The notes beneath the pieces were generated by a model that was not told where the DNA came from, did not search any database, and saw only the letters and a list, made by a program, of their open reading frames with translations. A stretch of DNA of 64,000 nt from Psychrobacter sp. TAE2020 (GTDB lineage: Bacteria; Pseudomonadota; Gammaproteobacteria; Pseudomonadales; Moraxellaceae), in the NCBI RefSeq assembly GCF_018919485.1, contig NZ_JAHLMU010000001.1, forward strand, positions 286,655 to 350,654, in the 5' to 3' direction. This document shows positions 29,359 through 37,445 of this stretch, piece by piece. Both the position numbers and the translations under genes were made by a program. How positions within the stretch are numbered: position 1 is the stretch's first letter; the number at the start of each line of letters is the position of its first letter.

Positions 29359-30603
29359 ATGCAAGTTTATCTGGTTGGTGGTGCGGTACGTGATCAGCTA
29401 TTAGGACGCCCAATAAAGGACAAAGACTTTGTAGTAGTAGGGACAACAGTAGCCGCAATGTTGACAGCAGGGTTTCAACAAGTCGGTGCTGACTTTCCAG
29501 TATTTTTGCACCCAGTTACTCATGAAGAGTATGCGCTAGCCCGTACTGAGCGTAAACAAGGTCATGGCTATCAGGGTTTTAAGGTGCATGCCAGCAGTGA
29601 AGTTACGCTAAAGGAGGATTTGCAGCGTCGTGATCTGACGGTTAATGCTATGGCCATTGAAGTGACTAGCTTAGCTGACGACACCCCTATCACTGATACA
29701 GTGGTTGATTACTATGGCGGTCTAGAAGATATGGCTACTAAGACTTTACGCCATGTTTCAGAGGCTTTTAGTGAAGATCCGCTACGAGTACTTAGGACAG
29801 CGCGCTTTTATAGCCGCTATTACGACTTAGGCTTTACCATAGCCGATGAAACGCTAGAATTAATGACCCAACTGGTCAGCTCAGGCGAGCTTACGCATTT
29901 AAGCGCAGAGCGAATTTGGCAAGAGTCTAGTCGCGCTACGATGCAAGACTCACCCCAAGTCTACTGGCAACAACTGTTCGATATTGGCGCTTTGGTTGAT
30001 TATTTTGCGCCTTTACAGCAAGCTTGGAGTCACACTCATATCCGCGAAACGGTTCAAACTGCCTTATACTTTGCTGGGCAGATGCAATTGAACTTGTCTC
30101 AGCGTTGGGCACTATTAATGGCGAGTGTTGATCCCTCCTTATTCGCTACCATTAATGACTACAATGCTAAACAAGATAATGACCTTAGCAATAGTGAAAA
30201 TAAGCGTGAAAGTTATGCTGCTACTGCCAAAGCTGTAACTGATATTATCCACACTAGTGATAGTGCTAAAGTACCTAAAGCCCAGACCCAATTCGCTAGT
30301 CTATTCGTGCAACAAGCACACAAACTAGCCATCATTAACCAGCTAAGCGCCGCTGAAAAAATTGATCTGATTCAAGCTTGTAGTGCGCATAAAGACCCTA
30401 ATAAGCTCTCACAATTATTAGTCACTAGCCAACTGCTACAGCTGGCACAGCAACATCGACAAACTATGCTAGCCGTCAATAGCTTTCATGCGATCACTAT
30501 GGACAGTATAGACCCACAGCTTAAGGGCGCTGCTATTGGTGCGGCGTTACGCCAAACCCGTATTGAACACTTACAAGCAGCAAGCAGTCAGACGTCGCTA
30601 TGA
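29359..30603 (+). CDS. cca: CCA tRNA nucleotidyltransferase, with degenerate HD domain
   Basis: 414 residues. The N-terminal class II nucleotidyltransferase is intact: [21 protein letters not shown] with the GG and D-x-D motifs, [10 protein letters not shown], and [12 protein letters not shown] with the RRD motif. [15 protein letters not shown] is the neck. It adds or repairs the 3' CCA of tRNAs. In E. coli Cca the C-terminal HD phosphohydrolase domain carries CHDLGKG; here the aligned stretch reads [12 protein letters not shown], and the other metal histidines are not seen either. The phosphatase/2'-phosphodiesterase function is therefore probably lost. The stop overlaps the next gene's start (ATGA), so the two are translationally coupled. 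Confidence 0.92.
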   Translation: MQVYLVGGAVRDQLLGRPIKDKDFVVVGTTVAAMLTAGFQQVGADFPVFLHPVTHEEYALARTERKQGHGYQGFKVHASSEVTLKEDLQRRDLTVNAMAIEVTSLADDTPITDTVVDYYGGLEDMATKTLRHVSEAFSEDPLRVLRTARFYSRYYDLGFTIADETLELMTQLVSSGELTHLSAERIWQESSRATMQDSPQVYWQQLFDIGALVDYFAPLQQAWSHTHIRETVQTALYFAGQMQLNLSQRWALLMASVDPSLFATINDYNAKQDNDLSNSENKRESYAATAKAVTDIIHTSDSAKVPKAQTQFASLFVQQAHKLAIINQLSAAEKIDLIQACSAHKDPNKLSQLLVTSQLLQLAQQHRQTMLAVNSFHAITMDSIDPQLKGAAIGAALRQTRIEHLQAASSQTSL

Positions 30604-31436
30604 GTCTTATAGAGCCACTAACGCCTTATGACAATGGGGCGGCTCATCGTCAGCCTCCTGTAAACCACGCTGATAATGCAGCAGTGATGCTAGTTACTGG
30701 TAGCGCTAAACGCATTGGTGCATCTATTGTGCAAGCTGCCCACGCTGAAGGCTATCGAGTTATCATTCACTGTAATAGCAGCCGAGCAGCAGCCGACGTC
30801 TTAGCTGGCAAGCTCAATCAGCAGCGTACTGATAGCGCCCTAGTACTAGTTGCCGACTTAGCACTAGTCAATGACTCTGTTAGCTTAAGCGAATTTAGCC
30901 AAACAGTGATTGCAGCTTTTGGACAGTTGGATGTGCTAGTACATAATGCATCACGGTTTTATCCGACCCCTATCGCTACTATCGATGCTCAGCACTGGGA
31001 TGAGCTGTTTTTAACTAATGCCAAAGCGCCTTTATTACTCAGTCAAGCACTACTGCCCTACCTGCAGGCTCAGCAAGGCTGCATTATCAGTCTGTTAGAC
31101 ATTCATGCGCATGACAAGCCCTTTAATGGTTACAGCCTATACAACATGGCTAAGGCGGCTCAACACATGATGGTACAGTCGCTAGCATTAGAACTAGCTC
31201 CTTTGGTCAGAGTCAATGGCGTAGCTCCTGGAGTCAATATCCTACCGGATGCCAATAGTGATCAAGCGCTTGATAAAACTCAGCAACCTCATATCATCGC
31301 CTCTATCCCTCTGCAACGTATCGGTAGCCCAGCAGATATTGCCCAGAGCGTGCTTTTTTTGGCACAAGCCGGCTATATTACTGGGCATATCATTAACGTC
31401 GATGGGGGTCGTAGTTTGACTCTAGCAGGCGGTTAA
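30600..31436 (+). CDS. SDR-family oxidoreductase, pteridine-reductase/FolM-like
   Basis: 278 residues. The NADP-binding motif is TGSAKRIG near 34-41, the TGxxxRxG form typical of pteridine reductases (PTR1/FolM) rather than the usual TGxxxGxG. The catalytic Tyr/Lys lie in YNMAKAA near 180, preceded by [14 protein letters not shown], which also fits the PTR/FolM pattern. The product would reduce dihydropteridines to tetrahydro forms. The start overlaps the cca stop by four bases. About 28 N-terminal residues precede the Rossmann fold; a later start is possible. Confidence 0.82.
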   Translation: MSLIEPLTPYDNGAAHRQPPVNHADNAAVMLVTGSAKRIGASIVQAAHAEGYRVIIHCNSSRAAADVLAGKLNQQRTDSALVLVADLALVNDSVSLSEFSQTVIAAFGQLDVLVHNASRFYPTPIATIDAQHWDELFLTNAKAPLLLSQALLPYLQAQQGCIISLLDIHAHDKPFNGYSLYNMAKAAQHMMVQSLALELAPLVRVNGVAPGVNILPDANSDQALDKTQQPHIIASIPLQRIGSPADIAQSVLFLAQAGYITGHIINVDGGRSLTLAGG

Positions 31437-31532
31437 GCTAAAAAATCAGTTATTATCTAATAATATTGCCTTAGAGCGTATCTTTTACTTGAAAAGTTGA
31501 AAAAATCAGGTATCATTAGCCGTCTGACGTTA

Positions 31533-31609
31533 GGGCCCATAGCTCAGTTGGTTAGAGCAGAGGACTCATAATCCTTTGGTCGTAGGTTCAAGTCCTACTG
31601 GGCCCACCA
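31533..31609 (+). tRNA. tRNA with CAT anticodon, probably tRNA-Ile2 (lysidine type)
   Basis: A 77-base cloverleaf: acceptor GGGCCCA/TGGGCCC, D-arm GCTC/GAGC, anticodon stem GAGGA/TCCTT with loop CTCATAA, variable loop TGGTC, T-arm GTAGG/CCTAC with loop TTCAAGT, and encoded CCA. The CAT anticodon fits elongator Met or the TilS-modified Ile2. The variable-loop and T-loop sequence resembles E. coli ileX more than metT, so Ile2 is favoured. A hairpin terminator follows at 31621. A decayed integrase begins 134 bases downstream, suggesting that this tRNA was an attachment site. Confidence 0.93.
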
Positions 31610-31620
31610 CATATTGAATC

Positions 31621-31656
31621 AGGCTTGTTCGCAGCGATGCGGCAAGCCTTTTTTTA
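31621..31656 (+). terminator. Rho-independent terminator after the tRNA
   Basis: AGGCTTG pairs with CAAGCCT around a 15-base loop, followed by seven T. Confidence 0.85.
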
Positions 31657-31742
31657 TGGGGTTTCACAAGATTTAAGAATACCTCGGTGTATGGCGAACC
31701 ATATAGAATATTGGTATATTTGTTGGCATAGATTATACCAAC

Positions 31743-32711
31743 ATGCCATTAACTCATACTATTATCAACAAACTAACCCCAAGCGAAAAATGCACCCTCA
31801 GCCACCCTGATAAGCACAGTGATGGCGATGGTCTCCAACTATGGGTAAGACATACAGATAACAAAGTCTGGATCAGCGCTTATCGCTGGCAGGGTAAGCA
31901 GCAGTCGCTCACCTGAGGTAAATACCCCGTAATCACACTGCAGTAAGCACGCCAACGTAACCTAGAAGTAAAGCAACTGATTCACGAAAATATTAACCCA
32001 AAAGATAAGAAGAAAGAAAAAATCGCAGAACAAGATGGGTCAAGACTTTTTGATACCATTGCTCAAGCGTGGTATGCAGATCGTAAAACATTTTTAGCCA
32101 CCAGTACGTTTAGTCGTAACTATTCAGCCTACATGTTTGACGTTAAACCAGTTATCGGCTATAAACTAATCGATGACATTACATCGCCTGATATTTTGAA
32201 GATTGTTAAAAATATTGAGGCCCGTGGTGCTAATGAAATGGCGCGACGCATCATGGCAGAAGTGGGCCAAATATTTAAACACGCTATAAAAACTGGTTTA
32301 GCTACATACAATCCTGCATCTGATCTATTCGCGGCTATTAAACCGCATAAAACTAAAAATCATAGCCGTATTTCTTCAAAAGAACTGCCTAAGCTTTCAA
32401 GTGACATTGATAACTATACTGGCCATATCACAGTCAAATTAGGTCTATGGTTCCTATGCTACACGTTCGTGCGTACCAATGAACTTAGGTTCATGGAATG
32501 GGCAGAAATTGACTGGAACGATAATACTTGACGCATACCCGCGGACAAAATGAAAATGGATAAGCCGCACATTGCGCCTCTTGCACCACAGGTAATAGAT
32601 ATATTACAACAAATTAAAGAGCTGAATTTTTCAGAGCAGTATGTATTCTACAACCCTTCAACTCGCAAACCTTACAGCCAAAATGCTTTTATTAACGTGA
32701 GCTATGCTTAA
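31743..32711 (+). pseudogene. Decayed tyrosine-type site-specific integrase (DUF4102/phage P4-like)
   Basis: One continuous reading frame interrupted by TGA (about 31915), TAA (about 31945), TGA (32529) and a terminal TAA. The N-terminal arm-binding domain is visible (INKLTPSEKCTL, then DGDGLQLWVR and WISAYRWQGK). A core-binding domain follows, then the catalytic-domain start with FVRTNELRFMEWAEIDW, holding the first catalytic Arg. The distal His-x-x-Arg and Tyr are missing. Several stops look like single transitions of Trp or Gln codons (TGG to TGA, CAA to TAA). P4-type integrases insert next to tRNA 3' ends, which matches the tRNA just upstream. Confidence 0.88.
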
Positions 32712-33286
32712 GAAGCCATAAACATTAACTTAGAAGATTGTAATTTTAAAGAATTTTTATTTACTGTTTATTTTTATTAGGGGTTGTTTTTGAAATTAAT
32801 ATCGATAGCGAGGAATGATTTAATGCTAAAGTAGATCAAATATTAATCTAAACTATAACTTGTTGGGTGGTAAACAACCCAATACTATAGTGTCCGGAAG
32901 ATCATTAAGATCTTCATATGCCATGGACTTATTTTACTCTGATGATTCGAAAAGACCCTAAATGCTATTGTTTATATATAGTGGATCCACTTTTAAAAGA
33001 ATACAGTGCTACTGGTGATAATTGTTCTCAGCCCCTGTCTGCGTAGGCACAGCAAACAATAAAAATTAATACCAGTAGCGCCTTATAACGTTTGTATTTC
33101 TTTTATTTAGGACTGACTATAGTGTAGAAGACTGAGGTATGAAATTCACTTTTCTTAGGTTATGTTGTTAATATTAGGATTTGATTTTAATAAAGAACTT
33201 TTATTATTTAACTAATATAATTAAGTTATAGCCGTTTAAAATAATTAAGAACAACTTCCATCAAGTTAATCGATAATACAGGTGTG
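32712..33286. other. AT-rich non-coding stretch with a nested foldback
   Basis: About 575 bases beyond the integrase remnant. No open gene. The one notable structure is the foldback at 33006-33082. The remainder is AT-rich and probably eroded DNA. No clear terminator for the ABC transporter operon (ending at 33287) was found. Confidence 0.5.
33006..33082. repeat. Nested inverted repeat (possible structured element)
   Basis: GCTACTGGT (33008-33016) pairs with ACCAGTAGC (33071-33079). Inside it ATTGTT (33021) pairs with AACAAT (33055), and further in CTGT (33035) pairs with ACAG (33049). The three stems are in register, so a long hairpin of about 75 bases can form on either strand. There is no T-run, so a simple terminator is unlikely. 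It could be a dispersed repeat, MITE end or RNA structure. Confidence 0.55.
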
Positions 33287-34054
33287 CTATAAATACACAC
33301 ACATCGGCGAACCGGCGACAGGGTCGGTAATCATTTTAACTTGCACATCGAATATGTCAGCAAGCATCCCCTCCGTCATCACCTCATGAGGGCTGCCCAT
33401 AATTTGCAGTTCGCCTGATTTCAGTACCACTAACACATCACAATATCTCGCCGCTTGGTTAAGATCATGTAGCACAACGATAATGCTTTTGCCCTTGTCT
33501 TTTAATGCCCGAATGAGCCGCATCAGCTCTATTTGATAGGAGATATCTAGATAAGTGGTAGGTTCATCGAGCATAATAATATCAGTGTCCTGCGCTAAAA
33601 TCATCGCAATCCAAGCGCGCTGCTGTTGTCCGCCTGACAAAGCTTCGAGTGGCGTATCAGCCAAAGAAACAATGGACATCTCGTCCATAACGCTATCTAC
33701 TATCTGGTTATCTATAGCACTCAGCTTACCCCAATGCGAGACATAAGGCGTCCTACCATATTCAACCAACTGTCTGACACTCAAGCCTTCAGGATTGGTC
33801 TGCACTTGTGGTAATACCGATATCTGACGGGCAATTTGCCGATTATTTAACTGTGCCATATTTTGTTTTCTAAGTAAAATACTGCCCGATTGCGGTTGAA
33901 TCAAGCGGCATAAACCTTTTAATAGTGTCGATTTTCCGCAACCATTTGGACCAATGAGTCCAATGACTTTATTTTCTGGCAACTCAAGTGACAGATTTTT
34001 GATAATACGTTGACCATCATGGTAGCCAAGCTGAAGTTCATTCACTGATAGCAT
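33287..34054 (-). CDS. pvuE: Ferric-siderophore ABC transporter ATPase (PvuE/FecE-like)
   Basis: About 255 residues from the ATG that overlaps the upstream permease stop (TGATG). GTG codons slightly upstream keep the frame open, but the ATG is preferred. Walker A is GPNGCGKST at about 35-43, the signature LSGGQQQRAWIAM is near 137, and Walker B IIMLDEPTTYLD is near 157. It energises import of a ferric siderophore across the inner membrane with the two FecCD permeases upstream. It is the last gene of the receptor-SBP-permease-permease-ATPase operon. The pvu name rests on adjacency to pvs-like synthesis genes. Confidence 0.88.
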   Translation of the reverse strand: MLSVNELQLGYHDGQRIIKNLSLELPENKVIGLIGPNGCGKSTLLKGLCRLIQPQSGSILLRKQNMAQLNNRQIARQISVLPQVQTNPEGLSVRQLVEYGRTPYVSHWGKLSAIDNQIVDSVMDEMSIVSLADTPLEALSGGQQQRAWIAMILAQDTDIIMLDEPTTYLDISYQIELMRLIRALKDKGKSIIVVLHDLNQAARYCDVLVVLKSGELQIMGSPHEVMTEGMLADIFDVQVKMITDPVAGSPMCVYL

Positions 34055-35085
34055 CACCACCCCTTATAGCGCGATAGCAAAAAGATAAAATACGGCGCAC
34101 CAATCACCGAGGTTAAAACGCCAGCTGGTAATTCAATAGGCGCAAATAGACTGCGTGCCAATACTTCTGCGGTGACTAAAATGATAGCGCCTATTAGCGC
34201 CGACGCTGGTAGTAAGATGCGGTGCTGATGCCCAAAGAGCAATCGTGCGATATGCGGCGCGAGTAAACCAATAAAACTGACTGTTCCTGCCACCGATACC
34301 GCCAAACTAGCAATAACGACCGCGACTAATAACGTGTTAAATTCTAGGGATTTTACTGATACACCAAGATGATACGCTGTCTCCTCACCAAGCCCTAGCA
34401 CATCCAAATGCCACGCTAAATACATACTGATGACCATCAATACAGCAAATATTATCGTTAACATTGGAATATGTTGCCAGCTGCGTCCCCATAAACTACC
34501 CGTTAACCAAATCATCGCAGTGTTAATTTCAACCGGATAAATCACCAGTAAAAAATTAATCCCGCTGGCTAAAAAGGCACTAATGGCGACGCCAATCAGT
34601 GCCAAGCGTGCTGGCGTAGGCTGAGATATTTGTGCCAATAGAATAATAAAACAAAACGCCAATAAGCCGCCAAGTAAGGCTGCGACAGATATCCACCACG
34701 TTGGGGCGGCAGGAAGCATAACCAATAACAAAGTCGCGCAGAACCCTGCGCCAGCACTGATACCCATTAAGTCAGGTGATGCTAACGGGTTGCGAATGAC
34801 CCCTTGTACTAAAGAGCCTGACAGACCAAGACTTGCGCCCACCAATATGGCCAATAGCGTGCGCGGCAATCGATGCTGCCAGACAATAAAATCTTTGTCA
34901 CCGCTAAATCCTTGCTGTAAATGCTGCCAGATTTGTCCTAGCGTTAATTCACTGGCACCAAAGAATATACTGCTAATACTTAGTATAAATAGCAGCACTA
35001 TAATTAGTCCCACCGCCCTACTTGCTGATTTACGAGCAAATAATGAGTGTAAGAGCGATGCAGAAGCGTTGGTTCTTATTGTCAT
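34054..35085 (-). CDS. pvuD: FecCD-family siderophore permease (PvuD-like)
   Basis: 343 residues with about 9-10 membrane segments. Family hallmarks are GASLGLSGSLVQGVIRNPLASPDLMGISAGA at about 78-108 (key Gly/Asn-Pro-Leu-Ala motif), WLTGSLWGRSW near 190, and the cytoplasmic coupling motif GLLAPHIARLLFGHQHR near 272. It is one of two inner-membrane permeases for the ferric siderophore. It overlaps the ATPase gene and lies 76 bases after the first permease. Confidence 0.87.
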   Translation of the reverse strand: MTIRTNASASLLHSLFARKSASRAVGLIIVLLFILSISSIFFGASELTLGQIWQHLQQGFSGDKDFIVWQHRLPRTLLAILVGASLGLSGSLVQGVIRNPLASPDLMGISAGAGFCATLLLVMLPAAPTWWISVAALLGGLLAFCFIILLAQISQPTPARLALIGVAISAFLASGINFLLVIYPVEINTAMIWLTGSLWGRSWQHIPMLTIIFAVLMVISMYLAWHLDVLGLGEETAYHLGVSVKSLEFNTLLVAVVIASLAVSVAGTVSFIGLLAPHIARLLFGHQHRILLPASALIGAIILVTAEVLARSLFAPIELPAGVLTSVIGAPYFIFLLSRYKGW

Positions 35086-35161
35086 TTGTTGCTTACTTTT
35101 ATTGCTTGATAAAATATTGAATCGCCTTTAGTTAAGATAAGCACAAAATTAGCGGTCTTGA

Positions 35162-36238
35162 TTAACTATCGAGTCGTCGTCTACATGCCAGCGCGATAAA
35201 AACTGGCGTTCCAATCAGTGCTGTTAATAAGCCTACTGGTGTCTCTGCGGGATACGCAACCGCCCGTGATAAGACATCTGCCCATACCATCAATATACTG
35301 CCAAGCAGCATGGATAATGGTAAAAGCTGCTCATAAGCCATATTCGACACTTGTTTTAATAAACGCTTAGCAACATGTGGGACAATCAAACCTACAAACG
35401 CAATGGGACCTGCTACCGCCACACTGACCGCCGTTAATATAGTAATCAATGCCCCGCACGACCATTGCAATGCTCGCAAGTTTATCCCAAGACTGCTCGC
35501 CACCTCATCGCCCAGCACCAAGACATTTAATTTAGGTGATAGCCACCAGCCATAACACAAGGTCAGCAGCGATATAATTGCAAGCATAGGAATAGACTCC
35601 CAGCGCGTATTGGCAATAGAGCCAGCTAGCCAATACAATACCCCATACGCCTGCTCATCCGTGGTAATCAGCGCCGCTCGCGTCAGACCGACAAGCAACG
35701 CATTAATAGCCACGCCCGATAAAATAAGACGGACAGGATGCACCGGACGACCAGAAAAGTAACCTGCCAATCCTGCAACGAGGGCGCAAGAAAGAACTGC
35801 GCCGACCATCGCTTGCAAAAAGGTCGAGGTTAAAAAGGTAAATCCCAAACCAATAGAGGATAAAGCAACCACACACGCTGCCCCTGCATTGATACCCAAT
35901 ACCGCAGGAGACGCCAGTGAATTTCGCGTCATCACCTGCATCAGCAGTCCAGCTACCGCCAAATTAGCACCGACTATAATAGCCACGAGCACGCGCGGCA
36001 GACGGATTTCTATTAATAATTGCGCGGTTAGCGACGCTTGACCATTATGCTGCATCAATAAGGACATTAAATCCGTTAATGACAGTGAAAATTTTGAATA
36101 CGCCGTTAATCCTTGCCAGCAGCCAATCAGTAAAATGACTAATAGCCCGCACCACAATAGCGCCCGTGTTATCGGGCGCTTTACAATAGAAGGTTTAAGT
36201 GAGATAGAAGATGAATGGCTCAGTTTCGTTTCAACCAT
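35162..36238 (-). CDS. pvuC: FecCD-family siderophore permease (PvuC-like)
   Basis: 358 residues, about 10 membrane segments preceded by a charged tail of about 25 residues. The motif GANLAVAGLLMQVMTRNSLASPAVLGINAGA at about 91-121 is recognised by its NxLASPxxLGxxxGA core, YWLAGSIANTRW is near 202, and GLIVPHVAKRLL is near 285. It pairs with the next permease to form the channel of the importer. It follows the binding-protein gene by 42 bases. Confidence 0.87.
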   Translation of the reverse strand: MVETKLSHSSSISLKPSIVKRPITRALLWCGLLVILLIGCWQGLTAYSKFSLSLTDLMSLLMQHNGQASLTAQLLIEIRLPRVLVAIIVGANLAVAGLLMQVMTRNSLASPAVLGINAGAACVVALSSIGLGFTFLTSTFLQAMVGAVLSCALVAGLAGYFSGRPVHPVRLILSGVAINALLVGLTRAALITTDEQAYGVLYWLAGSIANTRWESIPMLAIISLLTLCYGWWLSPKLNVLVLGDEVASSLGINLRALQWSCGALITILTAVSVAVAGPIAFVGLIVPHVAKRLLKQVSNMAYEQLLPLSMLLGSILMVWADVLSRAVAYPAETPVGLLTALIGTPVFIALACRRRLDS

Positions 36239-36280
36239 AAAAGCCGCCCTGCTTTAAAAAGACAGTAGTACGATCACTCA

Positions 36281-37378
36281 TTAATTCGGCTCTTCTACAG
36301 AAGAACTTGAACTTTCTTTTCCTTGGCTCGATGCAATCTTAAGCAGCTCAGCTGTCATGTATTCAGCAGACTGCATGCTGCGATTGAGCGCCCAGTAATT
36401 GGGATCGACTTCAATAACCTGATTCTTTTTGACCGCTGTTAGCTGATTGAATAAAGGTGAAGATTTCCATTCATCGTAAATGGTGTGCTCGTTATAACGC
36501 CCAATTAACAGCCAATCAGGATTAGCCGCTAATAACTGCTCGAGACTGGTCGCGATATACGCCTCGCTTGTTTGCTCAGGTATCGGGCTTTTGATATTCA
36601 GATGAGTAAGTAAACTACCAGCGTACGAGCTTGGGCCATGCAGCCACATGCCTTTATCACTGATAATCGCAAACTGAACGCTGTGGTTAGCAAGTGGGGT
36701 TATTGCTAATTGCGACTTTAAATCTGCCATCTTTTTTAGATGCGTATTAATAACCTGCGACATTTTTTGATCTTGATGTACGATATGCCCGACCAACTGC
36801 GCTGTCTGGATATTATCTACATAACTCTCGCCGCGACTTTTGAGTACAACAGAAGGTGCAATGCGATTAAGCTCATCAGCGATGACTGTATGGCGCTCAT
36901 CATCAGCAATGATAAGATCAGGTTTTAAATCGGCGATGGCTTCAAGGCTTGGCTGATAGCGTGAACCGACAGAGGTGTAATCCGAGAGTTGTTTGCTAAA
37001 TTCGGCAATAATACTGTCAGGTTTATTATCATCGGCAATACCAACTGGCGTAAGACCTAGCGCTAACGCATCCCCTAAAAATGAATATTCCAAAACCACA
37101 ATACGCTTCGGGTCATTCGGATAGTTACTTAGATTGGGCAAACGCACTTTGATTTCTTCATCGGTTAGCAGAAGCACGCCATTATTGTCGCTCATGTCAC
37201 GACTGTCATTTGATTGAGTAACAGCAGATTGTGATGCGCTATTATCAGCATTTAATGATGGCGTTGCTGTAGCATTGTTTTTTTGATTCATAATAAAAAC
37301 AATACCGCCAACCACAATCAATACGATGACCAGCAAGGGTAAAATAAGCGTGAGCTTTGGACGTTGATTCATAAACAA
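36281..37378 (-). CDS. pvuB: Iron-siderophore periplasmic binding protein (PvuB/FecB-like), apparently membrane-anchored
   Basis: 365 residues. A hydrophobic helix of about 22 residues lies at about 8-29, followed by an Asn/Ser/Thr-rich linker and then a class III binding-protein fold: RIVVLEYSFLGDALALGLTPVGI, then VGSRYQPSLEAIADLKPDLIIADDE, and LLAANPDWLLIGRYNE. It delivers ferric siderophore to the permeases. No lipobox cysteine or clear signal-peptidase I site is seen after the hydrophobic segment, so it may remain tethered as a signal anchor. It lies 67 bases after the receptor gene in the same operon. Confidence 0.85.
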   Translation of the reverse strand: MFMNQRPKLTLILPLLVIVLIVVGGIVFIMNQKNNATATPSLNADNSASQSAVTQSNDSRDMSDNNGVLLLTDEEIKVRLPNLSNYPNDPKRIVVLEYSFLGDALALGLTPVGIADDNKPDSIIAEFSKQLSDYTSVGSRYQPSLEAIADLKPDLIIADDERHTVIADELNRIAPSVVLKSRGESYVDNIQTAQLVGHIVHQDQKMSQVINTHLKKMADLKSQLAITPLANHSVQFAIISDKGMWLHGPSSYAGSLLTHLNIKSPIPEQTSEAYIATSLEQLLAANPDWLLIGRYNEHTIYDEWKSSPLFNQLTAVKKNQVIEVDPNYWALNRSMQSAEYMTAELLKIASSQGKESSSSSVEEPN

Positions 37379-37445
37379 CCTGTCTTACTATCATGAAATG
37401 GATCGAGCGCTAGGAACATAAGAGTTTGGCGTTAACACTTGCTCG

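Noticed and set aside
31533-31609. Elongator tRNA-Met
   Set aside because: The anticodon CAT allows it, but the variable loop and T-arm are closer to ileX-type tRNA-Ile2. Not fully excluded.
31625-31810. 61-codon ORF after the tRNA
   Set aside because: It overlaps the tRNA terminator hairpin and the start of the decayed integrase, so it is non-coding.
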